The position numbers and the translations under genes are program-made. A DNA stretch of 43,405 bases, from positions 1 through 43,405 of IMG/VR virus record IMGVR_UViG_3300037348_000076; one strand, given 5' to 3'. This document shows, one piece after another, positions 6,377-15,623 of this stretch. Numbering within the stretch: the first letter of the stretch is position 1; the number at the start of each line of letters is the position of its first letter. Under the pieces are notes generated by a model. That model did no database searches, was not told the origin of the DNA, and was given only the letters and a program-made list of their open reading frames with translations. The stretch comes from a virus.

Positions 6377-7524
6377 TGAGCGAGTTTAAACTCAAGCCGT
6401 CACACGCGGCGCGGTGGCTCAACTGCTCCGTATCTCCGCGCCTATCGGCCAACATAACCGAAGAGAGGAGCAAGTTTAGTCAGGCCGGAATCTTGGCGCA
6501 CAAGTATGCGGAGGTTTTGCTGAACACTGATATGGACGATGACGTCAGGCTCAAAAAGATCACAGAGCACCCCGACTGGGATGCCAGCAGCGCACGTCAT
6601 GCTGAAACCTACGCTCGGCTGGTCGTAGATGACTACGTCTCAAAAGCGGCGCAGCCTGGCGGAGCTTCTATTGAGATTGAGGTAGAACTCAAGCTGAGCT
6701 TTAATGCCTACTTACCGGGAGCGTTTGGCTACGCGGACGCCGTTATCATTACCAACAAAACGATCACGATCTACGACTTTAAAGATGGCCGCACCCCGGT
6801 ATATGCCAACGACAACCCACAGGCCATGATTTACGCACTTGGGTTGCTAGAGCGGCTGAAGTTCACTCACGACATTGAGAACGTAGAGCTAGTTATCGCA
6901 CAGCCCCGCATCAATAACATCTCATGCGCACTATACCGCGCCCACGATGTGTTAAAGTGGGCCGACGATGTGCTTAAGCCCGGTGCCGAGTTGGCGAAGG
7001 CCGGAGGCACTGAAGCGGTACCCGGTACGTGGTGCGGCTACTGTCCTGCTCGGTTCACCTGCGCCGTACGCGCCGAGGCAGCACTGACCGAGGTGCGCGA
7101 TCTACCAAAGGGAAAGGTAGAGCTGATAGACGCTCAAACGGTGGCCCGCCACCTTAGCCAAATCGAGTTCTCGGAGAAGTGGATCAAAGACGCCCGCGCT
7201 TACCTACTTAGTCAGTTGCAGCTAGGCGTAACGACCGAGGAGTACAAGTTGGTGCAGGGGCGCGGTACGCGCCAATGGGTTGACCCCAAAAAGGTAATCA
7301 AGAAGCTCCGCGCTCTCAAGTTCAAGAAGGGAGAGTACATCAACGAGAAGCTTTGCGGCATAGAGGACGCGACCAACCTGCTCGGCGTTGACGGGCTGCA
7401 AGAACACTTGGGCGATCTGATTCACCGCCCCGGAGGCAAACCGGTTCTGGCCCTCGCATCCGACAAACGGGAAGCCTACGGGCTTGCCGACGCGATCACC
7501 GCCTTCAACGCTTTGGAGGTGTAG
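6376..7524 (+). CDS. DUF2800 Cas4-like nuclease
   Basis: 382 codons from ATG 6376, overlapping the previous stop by one base (a GTG three bases upstream is an alternative start). The N-terminus (KPSHAARWLNCSVSPRLS) and the Cys-rich segment WCGYCPARFTCAV (about 216-228) fit a Cas4/RecB-type PD-(D/E)XK nuclease with an Fe-S cluster. IYDFKDGRTPV (about 131-141) supplies the D-x-K catalytic strand. DUF2800 proteins regularly accompany DUF2815 and DNA polymerase in phage replication operons, as here. Probable 5'-3' or end-processing nuclease in recombination. Confidence 0.88.
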   Translation: MSEFKLKPSHAARWLNCSVSPRLSANITEERSKFSQAGILAHKYAEVLLNTDMDDDVRLKKITEHPDWDASSARHAETYARLVVDDYVSKAAQPGGASIEIEVELKLSFNAYLPGAFGYADAVIITNKTITIYDFKDGRTPVYANDNPQAMIYALGLLERLKFTHDIENVELVIAQPRINNISCALYRAHDVLKWADDVLKPGAELAKAGGTEAVPGTWCGYCPARFTCAVRAEAALTEVRDLPKGKVELIDAQTVARHLSQIEFSEKWIKDARAYLLSQLQLGVTTEEYKLVQGRGTRQWVDPKKVIKKLRALKFKKGEYINEKLCGIEDATNLLGVDGLQEHLGDLIHRPGGKPVLALASDKREAYGLADAITAFNALEV

Positions 7525-7557
7525 ACTTTTAAACAGCCTACGGGCAAATTCAAAACC

Positions 7558-8139
7558 ATGATTAAGCTTACCACAGGCGAAGTGCGCCTATCCTACGTCC
7601 ACCTTTCCGAGCCTAAGCCTGTTGGGGCCGGGGATGCTGGAAAGATCGCCAAATTCGAGACTGGCATCCTCATCCGAAAGGACGACGCGAAAACGCTGGC
7701 GACCGTCCAGCGTCTCATCGACGAAGCCCTTGAGTACGGCCGGGTCAACCTCTGGGGAGGAACAATACCGAAGGGGTCCGCATTCAAGCTGCCGCTGCAC
7801 GACGGCGACACGGACAAGCCCGACGACGATCCGGCCTACAAAGGCTGTATGTTTCTCACGGCCCGCACGAATGTGCGGCCCTGGGTTCTGGACCGCAACA
7901 AAACCCAGATCACGAATCCCAGCGAGATTTACAGCGGAATGTACGGGCACGTCATCCTGACGGCCTACCCTTTCTCACACCCTACCGGAAGCAAAGGTGT
8001 CGGGATCGGCCTCGAAGCCGTGCTCAAGACCCGCGAAGGTGAGCGGCTAGGTTCCAGCGCGATGAGCTACGACCAAGCCGCCTCACTGTTCGGTGACTTC
8101 GACTTCGGCACCGAGCCGGACGGCGGCGGTTTCCTCTAA
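7558..8139 (+). CDS. DUF2815 ssDNA-binding protein
   Basis: 193 codons. The start VRLSYVHLSEPKPVG, the central LWGGTIPKGSAFKLPLHDGD and the end FDFGTEPDGGGFL are characteristic of DUF2815, a family related to the Enc34-type phage ssDNA-binding OB-fold proteins. The acidic tail ending in hydrophobic residues is typical of SSBs that recruit partners. It should coat ssDNA for the adjacent polymerase and primase-helicase. The gene is followed by a terminator-like hairpin. Confidence 0.88.
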   Translation: MIKLTTGEVRLSYVHLSEPKPVGAGDAGKIAKFETGILIRKDDAKTLATVQRLIDEALEYGRVNLWGGTIPKGSAFKLPLHDGDTDKPDDDPAYKGCMFLTARTNVRPWVLDRNKTQITNPSEIYSGMYGHVILTAYPFSHPTGSKGVGIGLEAVLKTREGERLGSSAMSYDQAASLFGDFDFGTEPDGGGFL

Positions 8140-8165
8140 TCGACAACGTTCCGATTTTAACTCAT

Positions 8166-8200
8166 AGCCCTCGGCGGTACTCTTACCGTCGGGGGCTTTT
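8166..8200 (+). terminator. Rho-independent-type terminator after DUF2815
   Basis: AGCCCTCGGCGGTA pairs with TACCGTCGGGGGCT (two G-T type mismatches) around CTCT, directly followed by TTTT. This is the clearest intrinsic terminator on the + strand. Because the polymerase gene follows at once, it may act as an attenuator that lowers expression of the downstream replication genes relative to the SSB. Confidence 0.75.
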
Positions 8201-8211
8201 AAACTGCTATC

Positions 8212-10209
8212 ATGAAGGACTGCATACACATAGATGTCGAGACTTGGAGCGCGGTGTCACTTCCCTCAGCAGGCGTTCACGCCTACGTGGACAGCCCGGA
8301 CTTCGAGATACTTATCGTGGCCTATTCGCTGAACGGCTCCCGCGTCAAGTCCTTTTGCCCGGCTATTGGAGAGGTATATCCAATGGAGTTCACCAATGCT
8401 CTGATGGACCCACTTGTTGAGAAACGTGCGCACAACGTAGCCTTTGAGCTTGCCTGCTTCCGCGCGGTCGGCTTCAATACGGACGCTCGCTCGTGGAGAT
8501 GCTCTATGATAAAAGCCCTCTATTGCGGCCTGCCTGGATCGCTAAAGAATCTTTCCAAAGTTCTTAATCTGGGAAGTGCCGCAAAGGACGCAAAGGGTAC
8601 GTCTTATATTAAGATGTTTTCTATACCTGTACGGCCCACCAAGAAAAATAACCTACGACGCCGCAACTACCCGCAGCACTTCCCTTCCGAGTGGTACGCT
8701 TATGTGTCCTACTGCGAGCAGGATGTAGTAGCCGAGATGGCGGTACACGAAAAGTTAAGTATCTACGGTATGCCAGCCCACGAGTGGGAAGCTTGGGCAC
8801 TCGATCAACGAATAAATGATCGCGGCGTACTGCTTGATATTAAGTTGGCTGAGTGTGCGCTGGCACTACGCGACCAGCAAAAAGTAGTCTTACTAGAAGA
8901 GATGGCCGCGATAACCGGAGAGGCAAAGCCTAACAGCCCCGCTGTGCTTAAACGCTGGCTCTCCACCCGCTTAGGCAGGCCGGTTCTTTCCATAAACAAA
9001 GACAGCCTGGGCGAGTTGCTGGACGGCTGCACCGATGAGGACATTTTGGCCGCGATGGCTATACGCGCTCGCCTGGCTAAGACCTCGGTGTCTAAGTATA
9101 GCGCGATGCTCTCCACCTCATGCGCCGACTTTCATGCGCGGGGCTTTTTGCAGCTCTACGGAGCTTCGAGGACTGGCCGGTGGGCGGGTCGTCGCATCCA
9201 GCCGCAGAACCTACCGCGCAACTACCTCCCCGACATGGAGCAGGCCATAGTGGACGTAAAAACGCTTCCCTTCGCCGCTTTTGTATCGACGTACCCCGAC
9301 CTCAACGACACGCTCTCACAGCTCACCAGAGCGGCCCTGGTGGCAGGTGACGGCTACACATGGGTAGTGGCTGACTACGCGGCCATCGAGGCCCGCGTCC
9401 TAGCGTACCTCGCAAAGGAGGAGTGGCGGCTGGAGGTATTCCGCACGCATGGCAAGATATACGAAGCCTCGGCGGCGGCAACGTTCGGCGTACCCTTCGA
9501 GACGATCACTAAGGAATCCCCACTACGCCAACAGGGCAAAACGACTGAGCTAGCCCTCGGCTACCAGGGTAGTGTTGGCGCGATGCGCAAGATGGACTAC
9601 AACAACGAACTCGATCCTGACGATGAGGTAGTCCGCCAGATCGTCTACGACTGGAGAGCCGCCAGCCCTAACGTGGTAAAGTTTTGGCGGATGCTGGAGG
9701 ACACAACGCTACAAGCTGTGCAGAACCCCGGCGTAATGCAATGGTGCAGGAACGGAGGGCCGATAGCAATAACAATGCGCATGGACGATAATGCGCTGTG
9801 GATTGAGTTACCTTCGGGCCGACGCTTGGCCTATTGGGGTGCGCACATAGCTCAGGGTAAGTACGGCCCGCAAGTCCGATACTACGGCATGAATGACAAA
9901 AACCAATGGGTACCGATTGAATCCTACGGCGGCAAGTTCACCGAGAACATAGTACAAGCCTATGCTCGGGATATTCTTTCAGAGTTGATGCTACGCGCCG
10001 ACAAGGCAGGACACGACATTCGCTTCCACGTACACGATGAGGTAGCGGTAAGGGCAACGGTCGAACATGCCGAGGGCACCCTTGACGCGCTGCTCGCCTT
10101 GATGCGCACACCACCTTGGTGGGCGGACAACGACCCGCTTTGGGCACATTCGGGCGGTGCCATCCCGCTAGGGGCGGAGGGTTTTATAAGTACATTTTAC
10201 AAAAAGTAA
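8212..10209 (+). CDS. Family A DNA polymerase with 3'-5' exonuclease
   Basis: 665 codons. The N-terminal exonuclease begins HIDVETWS (D8, E10), and further exonuclease residues appear in HNVAFELACF and the CEQDVVAEM segment. The polymerase domain carries motif A VVADYAAIEARVLAYL (about 384-399), motif B with R, K and GYQG (RQQGKTTELALGYQGS, about 440-455), and motif C HVHDEV (about 604-609). All catalytic carboxylates are present. The 5'-3' exonuclease domain of bacterial PolI is absent, as usual for phage replicative polymerases of this size. Core of the replisome with the SSB and VapE-type helicase. Confidence 0.95.
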   Translation: MKDCIHIDVETWSAVSLPSAGVHAYVDSPDFEILIVAYSLNGSRVKSFCPAIGEVYPMEFTNALMDPLVEKRAHNVAFELACFRAVGFNTDARSWRCSMIKALYCGLPGSLKNLSKVLNLGSAAKDAKGTSYIKMFSIPVRPTKKNNLRRRNYPQHFPSEWYAYVSYCEQDVVAEMAVHEKLSIYGMPAHEWEAWALDQRINDRGVLLDIKLAECALALRDQQKVVLLEEMAAITGEAKPNSPAVLKRWLSTRLGRPVLSINKDSLGELLDGCTDEDILAAMAIRARLAKTSVSKYSAMLSTSCADFHARGFLQLYGASRTGRWAGRRIQPQNLPRNYLPDMEQAIVDVKTLPFAAFVSTYPDLNDTLSQLTRAALVAGDGYTWVVADYAAIEARVLAYLAKEEWRLEVFRTHGKIYEASAAATFGVPFETITKESPLRQQGKTTELALGYQGSVGAMRKMDYNNELDPDDEVVRQIVYDWRAASPNVVKFWRMLEDTTLQAVQNPGVMQWCRNGGPIAITMRMDDNALWIELPSGRRLAYWGAHIAQGKYGPQVRYYGMNDKNQWVPIESYGGKFTENIVQAYARDILSELMLRADKAGHDIRFHVHDEVAVRATVEHAEGTLDALLALMRTPPWWADNDPLWAHSGGAIPLGAEGFISTFYKK

Positions 10210-10212
10210 AAA

Positions 10213-12627
10213 ATGCAGAACGAACTACTACTTAATGTGGCAATAGGCGAGAAAGCCGACACCGCGAAGCCGTGGAAAAACACGGAGTTTACGTGGCCAC
10301 AGTTCGCAAAGCTGCTCCGCGAAGCCAAGCGGACGCCTGAGACGGAGGCGCAGTACGCGGCAATGGAAAGACCTGTCAGAGGTAAAGTAAAGGACGTGGG
10401 CGGCTACGTGGGCGGCTACCTGGCCGACGGGAAGCGTAACCCTCGCTCCGTCACGCTGCGAAGCATGGTCACGCTTGACATGGATTCTGCCGCTTACGAC
10501 GCCGTCGGGCTGGTGGCTGAAGCCTTGCCATACGCTTACGTCCTGCACTCCACGCATAGCCACACGGTGTCAGAGCCGCGATACCGGCTCATCTTGCCGC
10601 TGGATAGGGCCGTGACGGCCACCGAGTACGTGCCTATCGCTCGCCGGCTCGCTCAGTACATAGGTCTGGAGATGTTCGATGAGACGGGCTACCAGCCCTT
10701 TCGTTTGATGTTCTGGCCGAGTTGCAGCTCAGACGCGACCTACGTGTACGTTGAGGGAGAAGGAGAGCCGGTGCCTACCGACCTCATACTCGACACCTAC
10801 GTGGACTGGAAAGATGTCAGCTCGTGGCCTACCTCCAAAGCCTTCGCCGAGCACGTAAAGTTAGGGATAGAGCGTCAAGCCGACCCCCTGGACAAGCCGG
10901 GTGTGATCGGCGCATTTTGCCGCACCTACAACATCCACGAAGCCATCGAGAAGTTCCTGGCTGATAAGTACACAGCCTTGGAAGGCCGCGAAGCGGGCGA
11001 GCCGGAGCGGTACACTTACGTGTTTGGCAGCGCGGCCGGCGGCTTGATTGTCTACGACGATAAGTTCACCTATTCGCATCACGGCACCGACCCGACCTCG
11101 AACCTGTGCTGCAATGCCTACGACTTGGTGCGCCTGCACCTGTTCGGCGATCTGGACAACGGCCGCGACAACAAGCGCAGCATGGCCGCTATGAACGCTC
11201 TGGCCTACGACGACACGGACACATCTAAGACGTTAGCCGCTGAGCAGTTAGCCTCAGTACGCGATATGTTCGGTGACCTTGGTGGGGTGCCAGCCGGTGA
11301 CGACGGGGAAGACGCGGACGCGATCGAGTGGATGTCTACTTTGACTATGGTCAAAGGGAAGTATGTGGCCAGCGCGGCTAACCTAAAGATTATTTTCCAG
11401 AACGACCCGAAGCTCGCCCACACCCTGAAGCGCAATGAGTTTGACAGCTTCTCGTATATCTTCCCCGGCAACCCGTGGCGCACCGGGCTAAAGGATAAAG
11501 ACCGGGTGCGCGATGTGGACTTCGCCGGACTGCGCAGCTACATTGAAATAGTCTACGGCATAAGCAGCAGCGCGAAGGTGGACGACGCCCGAAAGCTGGC
11601 CCTGGAAGCCAACTCGTTCCATCCGGTACGGGACTACCTCAACGCCGCAGCGGACGCCTACGACGGCAAGGCTCGAATTAAGACATTATTGCCTAAGTAC
11701 ATGGGTACGGAGACCTCGATCTACACTCACCAAGCAATGAAGGTCTGGATGATGGCGGCGGTGGCCCGCATCTTTAACCCAGGCTGTAAGTTCGATATGG
11801 TCTTGACGCTGGTCGGGCCGCAGGAATCTCACAAAAGTACCTTCTTTGCCGCGCTGGCCGGTGAGTGGTTCTCAGATACCTTCACCACGTTCCGAGGGCA
11901 AATCGCCTTTGAATCCCTGATGGGGAACTGGATAGTAGAGATGGGCGAATTGTCCGCGATGAATCGCACCACAATAGAAGTGGCGAAGGGGTTTATTGCC
12001 AGCCAGCGCGACAACTTCCGACCCGCCTACGCACACACCGTTGAGAGCTTCCCGCGTCAGTGTGTGTTTGGCGCAACGACGAACATAGACGCTTTTCTAT
12101 CGGACGAAACTGGCAACCGCCGCTTCTTGCCCGTGGTCGTAAACCGCGAAGCCGCAGAGCTAAGCCCCTTTGATCTTATCGACAATCCCGGGGATGTGCA
12201 GCAGCTTTGGGGCGAGGCGGTGAAGGCGTACCGGGCTGGCGGCAAGCTGTACCTGACCGGAGAGGCGCATAAGCAACACGCCGCCGCGCAGGAACGCCAC
12301 AGCGCGACGGATGACAGGCTCGGTGCCGTAGTTGAGTACTTAGAGATGCTGTTACCAGCGGGGTGGGACGATCTGGAGCTGCCTTTACGGCGGATGTACA
12401 TAGAGAATTACGGCCGCGATGCCACCCCGGTCGGGACAGTCGTGCGTCAGCACGTCACCGCTCTGGAGGTGTGGTCGGAGGCGTTCAAGAACCCGCCGGA
12501 AGCCATCGACAAGATCAAGTCACGCGAAGTAAACGCAATTCTTAAACAAGTAGGCGGCTGGTCCAATACGGGCAAATCTCGGAAGTTCGGCCGCTACGGA
12601 AAACAACGATATTATGAGCGCAATTAA
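10213..12627 (+). CDS. VapE-type primase-helicase
   Basis: 804 codons. The N-terminal third looks like an archaeo-eukaryotic primase domain: TLDMDSA (about 87-93) for the metal-binding DxD, HSTHSH (about 112-117) and RYRLILPLDR. The C-terminal half is a virulence-associated-E family SF3-like helicase: LVGPQESHKSTFFAALAGEWFSD (Walker A near 534-541), GNWIVEMGELS, and ATTNIDAFLSDETGNRRFLPV. The Walker A Gly before Lys is His (ESHKST), a noteworthy variant; Lys and Ser are kept. Expected to prime and unwind DNA for the polymerase encoded just upstream. Confidence 0.9.
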   Translation: MQNELLLNVAIGEKADTAKPWKNTEFTWPQFAKLLREAKRTPETEAQYAAMERPVRGKVKDVGGYVGGYLADGKRNPRSVTLRSMVTLDMDSAAYDAVGLVAEALPYAYVLHSTHSHTVSEPRYRLILPLDRAVTATEYVPIARRLAQYIGLEMFDETGYQPFRLMFWPSCSSDATYVYVEGEGEPVPTDLILDTYVDWKDVSSWPTSKAFAEHVKLGIERQADPLDKPGVIGAFCRTYNIHEAIEKFLADKYTALEGREAGEPERYTYVFGSAAGGLIVYDDKFTYSHHGTDPTSNLCCNAYDLVRLHLFGDLDNGRDNKRSMAAMNALAYDDTDTSKTLAAEQLASVRDMFGDLGGVPAGDDGEDADAIEWMSTLTMVKGKYVASAANLKIIFQNDPKLAHTLKRNEFDSFSYIFPGNPWRTGLKDKDRVRDVDFAGLRSYIEIVYGISSSAKVDDARKLALEANSFHPVRDYLNAAADAYDGKARIKTLLPKYMGTETSIYTHQAMKVWMMAAVARIFNPGCKFDMVLTLVGPQESHKSTFFAALAGEWFSDTFTTFRGQIAFESLMGNWIVEMGELSAMNRTTIEVAKGFIASQRDNFRPAYAHTVESFPRQCVFGATTNIDAFLSDETGNRRFLPVVVNREAAELSPFDLIDNPGDVQQLWGEAVKAYRAGGKLYLTGEAHKQHAAAQERHSATDDRLGAVVEYLEMLLPAGWDDLELPLRRMYIENYGRDATPVGTVVRQHVTALEVWSEAFKNPPEAIDKIKSREVNAILKQVGGWSNTGKSRKFGRYGKQRYYERN

Positions 12628-12913
12628 GCAGAGCGAAAAGCACGTAGAGGCAATGCTAAAGGCAGCGACGGAGCAGTGCGGCGGCACGGCCGTCAAGATG
12701 GCACTAACAGGGGCTAGGGGCTTCCCCGACCGACTGCTACTACTACCCGGCCGCGTCGTCTTCGTGGAGGTCAAGGGCACCGGCGGGAAGCCTGACCCGA
12801 TGCAGGAAGTCTGGAAGCGAAAGATAGAGGCACTAGGGCTTGAGTGGTATCTGCTCGATCACACCGACGACATCAACGCGATACTCCGAGGGCCGGAGGA
12901 GCCTAACAAATAA
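12614..12913 (+). CDS. VRR-NUC domain nuclease
   Basis: 99 codons, overlapping the end of the primase-helicase gene by 14 bases. GFPDRLLLL...VVFVEVKGTGGKPDPMQ supplies the PD-(D/E)XK site (D39, E52, K54) and the downstream Gln (Q64) of minimal phage VRR-NUC nucleases, which cut DNA junctions or act as nickases. Small stand-alone VRR-NUC genes between VapE and SNF2-type helicases are common in phage replication modules, so the context agrees. Confidence 0.92.
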   Translation: MSAIKQSEKHVEAMLKAATEQCGGTAVKMALTGARGFPDRLLLLPGRVVFVEVKGTGGKPDPMQEVWKRKIEALGLEWYLLDHTDDINAILRGPEEPNK

Positions 12914-12918
12914 AGAAA

Positions 12919-12942
12919 CTCGGCCCTCTTACGAAGGCCGGG
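12919..12942 (+). promoter_or_regulatory. Hairpin before the helicase gene
   Basis: CTCGGCC pairs with GGCCGGG around a 10-base loop in the 98-bp gap after VRR-NUC. Only two Ts follow, so termination is uncertain. The rest of the gap is GC-rich and then A-rich up to the ATG at 13012. Confidence 0.4.
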
Positions 12943-13011
12943 TTGGGCCCGGGGTACTAACCCTGGGGGTGCTGTTGGCAAAGATAGCACCGCATAAAAC
13001 AAACCTCTACT

Positions 13012-14442
13012 ATGAAAAGGACATACCGCCTCGAAGACCTGCACAACTATCAAAAGGCGATAGTCAAGCACATAATCAACAACCCCGCCGCGCTGGAGAT
13101 GGTGAAGATGGGACTAGGCAAAACGGTGTCTACCCTCACAGCTTTCAATATCTTGAAATTCGATATGTTCGAGATAAGCAACGCCGTAGTGATCGCACCT
13201 AAAAAGGTGGTAAACTATGTGTGGAAGCAGGAAGCCGCGCAGTGGGAGCACCTCAAGCACCTCAAGGTCGTGCGGGTCATTGGCACCCCGAAGCAACGCG
13301 CCGCTGCACTGCGCCAACCCGCCGACATCCACGTAATCGGACGCGACATCATCCCTTGGGTCTGCGCGTTCTACGGAGGCCCTTGGCCCTTCGATATGCT
13401 CATCATTGATGAGCTTTCCAGCTTCAAAAACGCTTCGTCGGGGCGGTTCAAAGCCCTGAAGTTAGTGGCTCCCTCCTTCAAGCGCAAGGTGGGCTTGACG
13501 GGCACCCCGGCACCGAACTCCTTAGAGGAGCTGTGGTCGCAAGTCTACCTCCTCGACCAGGGGGAGCGGCTCGGTCGCTTCGTGTCGCACTTCCGTCAAA
13601 CCTTCTTTAACGCCGCAGGCACTGGTCGCGGCAAGGGCGCACGTCAGTACCAGAAGTGGGAGGTAAGGGAAGATTCCAAAAAGCTCATATATGAGGCCAT
13701 AGAGGACCTAACGTTGTCGCTCGGTCTGGAGCACCTCGATATGCCGGAGCGCGTCGATGTGGACATTATGGTCGAGCTGCCTGCGCCACTTCTCGCAAAG
13801 TATAAGAAGTTTAAGCGCGACGCCTATCTGGCCATAACGGAGGGCGAGGGACCGGGCGAGATAACGGCCATGAACGCAGCGGTACTAACAAACAAGCTCC
13901 TCCAGTTTGCCAATGGTGCGATCTACGATGAAGACCGCAATGTCGTAGACGTACACGATGAAAAGCTGGAAGTCGCAGCGGAACTGGTAGAGAGCAGCAA
14001 TGGTCACCCCGTCCTTATCGTGTATGCCTACCGGCATGACCGCGACCGGCTGATGGAGCGTTTCAAGAAGCAAGGCGTTGAGCTACTCGGGAACAAGACC
14101 AGCGGCGCGGACGATTCGGTAGATCGGTGGAACGCAGGCAAGATACCCATCATGCTCATGCACTCGGCCAGTGGTGGCCACGGCCTAAACCTGCAAGGAG
14201 GCGGCTCGACCATGATCTGGTACGGCCTGACGTGGATTCTTGAATTGTACGAGCAGACGATAGCGCGGCTGTACCGACAAGGCCAAAGCAGCAAAACGGT
14301 CAGCATCTACCATATCCTTTGCGCGGACACAATGGACCTGCGGGTACGCGATGTGTTAAAAGGAAAGCGCGTCAACCAAGAAGCCTTGATGGACGCGCTT
14401 AAACGGGAACTCGCCGATGAGGTCGATATTATGGGCGATTAG
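13012..14442 (+). CDS. SNF2/DEAD-type DNA helicase
   Basis: 476 codons. Superfamily 2 motifs in order: LHNYQKAIV (Q-like), KMGLGKTVSTL (Walker A, about 32-42), LIIDELSSFKN (Walker B, about 130), GLTGTPAPN (motif III, about 162), SGGHGLNLQ (motif V, about 386) and QTIARLYRQGQ (motif VI, about 414-424). The length fits the compact SNF2-like helicases of phages, without a chromatin-remodelling accessory domain. Last gene of the replication operon. Its 3' end overlaps the convergent fibre-chaperone-like gene by 14 bases. Confidence 0.93.
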   Translation: MKRTYRLEDLHNYQKAIVKHIINNPAALEMVKMGLGKTVSTLTAFNILKFDMFEISNAVVIAPKKVVNYVWKQEAAQWEHLKHLKVVRVIGTPKQRAAALRQPADIHVIGRDIIPWVCAFYGGPWPFDMLIIDELSSFKNASSGRFKALKLVAPSFKRKVGLTGTPAPNSLEELWSQVYLLDQGERLGRFVSHFRQTFFNAAGTGRGKGARQYQKWEVREDSKKLIYEAIEDLTLSLGLEHLDMPERVDVDIMVELPAPLLAKYKKFKRDAYLAITEGEGPGEITAMNAAVLTNKLLQFANGAIYDEDRNVVDVHDEKLEVAAELVESSNGHPVLIVYAYRHDRDRLMERFKKQGVELLGNKTSGADDSVDRWNAGKIPIMLMHSASGGHGLNLQGGGSTMIWYGLTWILELYEQTIARLYRQGQSSKTVSIYHILCADTMDLRVRDVLKGKRVNQEALMDALKRELADEVDIMGD

Positions 14443-14746
14443 CCTTTGTCGGCGGCTTTACCTTTTCAACTACAAGGCGGCGACCAGCGTCCGGCGTGGC
14501 ATCCACGACCGGGCGTTCGTCTGTTAGGTCGAAAGGCTCGTTGCCTTCGTGGCGACCAGGCGTTACGGGGCCTAGCTTACCCGGCTTCGGGCTAAGTTGC
14601 CACTTGCCCTTCTCCGCGTCCCACTTAGCTTGTACGCTACCCGGAGGTATCAGCGTGGCGTTGTCGGGGATCGGGGAAGGACCGGTGTGACTGACGTTAC
14701 CGGTATAGCTGCCGTTGGCGGGGTGGAAATAGTAAATGCGTGTCAT
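14429..14746 (-). CDS. Putative tail fibre assembly protein
   Basis: 105 codons, last gene of the leftward late operon, directly after the collar-domain fibre gene. It starts MTRIYYFHPANGSYTGNV and continues PDNATLIPPGSVQAKWDAEKGKWQL, the pattern of small fibre-assembly proteins that begin with a short beta segment followed by a 'P-W-...-W' linker. The C-terminus is basic and Pro-rich. It probably chaperones the fibre encoded upstream. The position is as strong an argument as the sequence. Confidence 0.65.
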   Translation of the reverse strand: MTRIYYFHPANGSYTGNVSHTGPSPIPDNATLIPPGSVQAKWDAEKGKWQLSPKPGKLGPVTPGRHEGNEPFDLTDERPVVDATPDAGRRLVVEKVKPPTKANRP

Positions 14747-14788
14747 TTCGTACGTGTTAAAGTGCGGACTGGCCGCGATGAAAATTGG

Positions 14789-15613
14789 TTAGAAGCGGAT
14801 GAGTAAGTTTACCGCTATGTTTTTTGGTCGCGTCTCGGTGCCACCCGTCGATTGGGTAGCCCTGGTGGAGTTGCCGATGTTGACGTTGTTAACTGAACCG
14901 GCACCCCCATTATCGCTGATGTTCGACTCTTGGTAATCGTGTTCATGGGACGCGAAGCTATCTCCCTGGGAGGAGCCAAGTACCCGGTCAGGGTCACGCC
15001 CTGCACCCTCATCGAGCTGACGAAGGAAACGGCCGCGACCGTCCGGTACCGCGAAGGTGGAGGTGCCGTCGCCCGATCCATACAACACGCCGATTGCCAA
15101 AAACAGCCGCGCGTAAACGGTTCGGGAGAGGAGTTGACCTTGGCACTTCAAGTAACCGGCTGGCGTTGTGGCACCCGCGAAGTGGATCAAAGACCCGGCG
15201 GGCGTAGCATCCAGACTGAGCGTTGTCAGGAACTCAGCCCACGCGCTCCATGCGCTTGAGTTGAAGCGACGGAAGTACACGCCGCCTGCGACATCAAAGA
15301 ACATCTGCAAAACGCTGGCTGCGCCCCCTACACCCGCTGAGCTGACGAAGCAATGTCCGCTTTCTGCACTTGGCTTTTCCGTAGCCGCTACCAGTACGCG
15401 AAACGTTCCAGCTTTGCGAAGGTCGTTGAGGCTCGCGCTGTACTGCGCGGAAGTTCCCAGCGCACCGCCCGCGAGGGCTTGCTCGTATAAGTACAAGGTG
15501 CGGTCTGCCAGAGCCTGCGGGGCCGCGTTGGCAACGGCGGCGTTGACTGGGTTGCCTGCGTCAATCTGGTTAACGTCAGGTCGCCAAATGGGTTGTTGCG
15601 TAAGGTTGGACAT
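14789..15613 (-). CDS. Tail fibre with knob and tail-collar domains
   Basis: 274 codons. The middle (AGTFRVLVAATEKPSAESGHCFV...YFRRFNSSAWSAWAEF) resembles the pyocin-knob/fibre repeat domain. The C-terminal half carries a phage tail-collar domain: GSLIHFAGATTPAGYLKCQG...FAVPDGRGRFLRQLDEGAGRDP, then TETRPKNIAVNLLIRF, the usual collar ending. It follows gpI-, J-, W- and V-like genes exactly as gene H does in P2-like tails. Probable receptor-binding fibre. Confidence 0.88.
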   Translation of the reverse strand: MSNLTQQPIWRPDVNQIDAGNPVNAAVANAAPQALADRTLYLYEQALAGGALGTSAQYSASLNDLRKAGTFRVLVAATEKPSAESGHCFVSSAGVGGAASVLQMFFDVAGGVYFRRFNSSAWSAWAEFLTTLSLDATPAGSLIHFAGATTPAGYLKCQGQLLSRTVYARLFLAIGVLYGSGDGTSTFAVPDGRGRFLRQLDEGAGRDPDRVLGSSQGDSFASHEHDYQESNISDNGGAGSVNNVNIGNSTRATQSTGGTETRPKNIAVNLLIRF

Positions 15614-15623
15614 TATTATATTT

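Noticed and set aside
12979-12987. Minus-strand TATCTTTG promoter-like sequence
   Set aside because: No TTG at the proper spacing upstream; it would read into the replication genes antisense.
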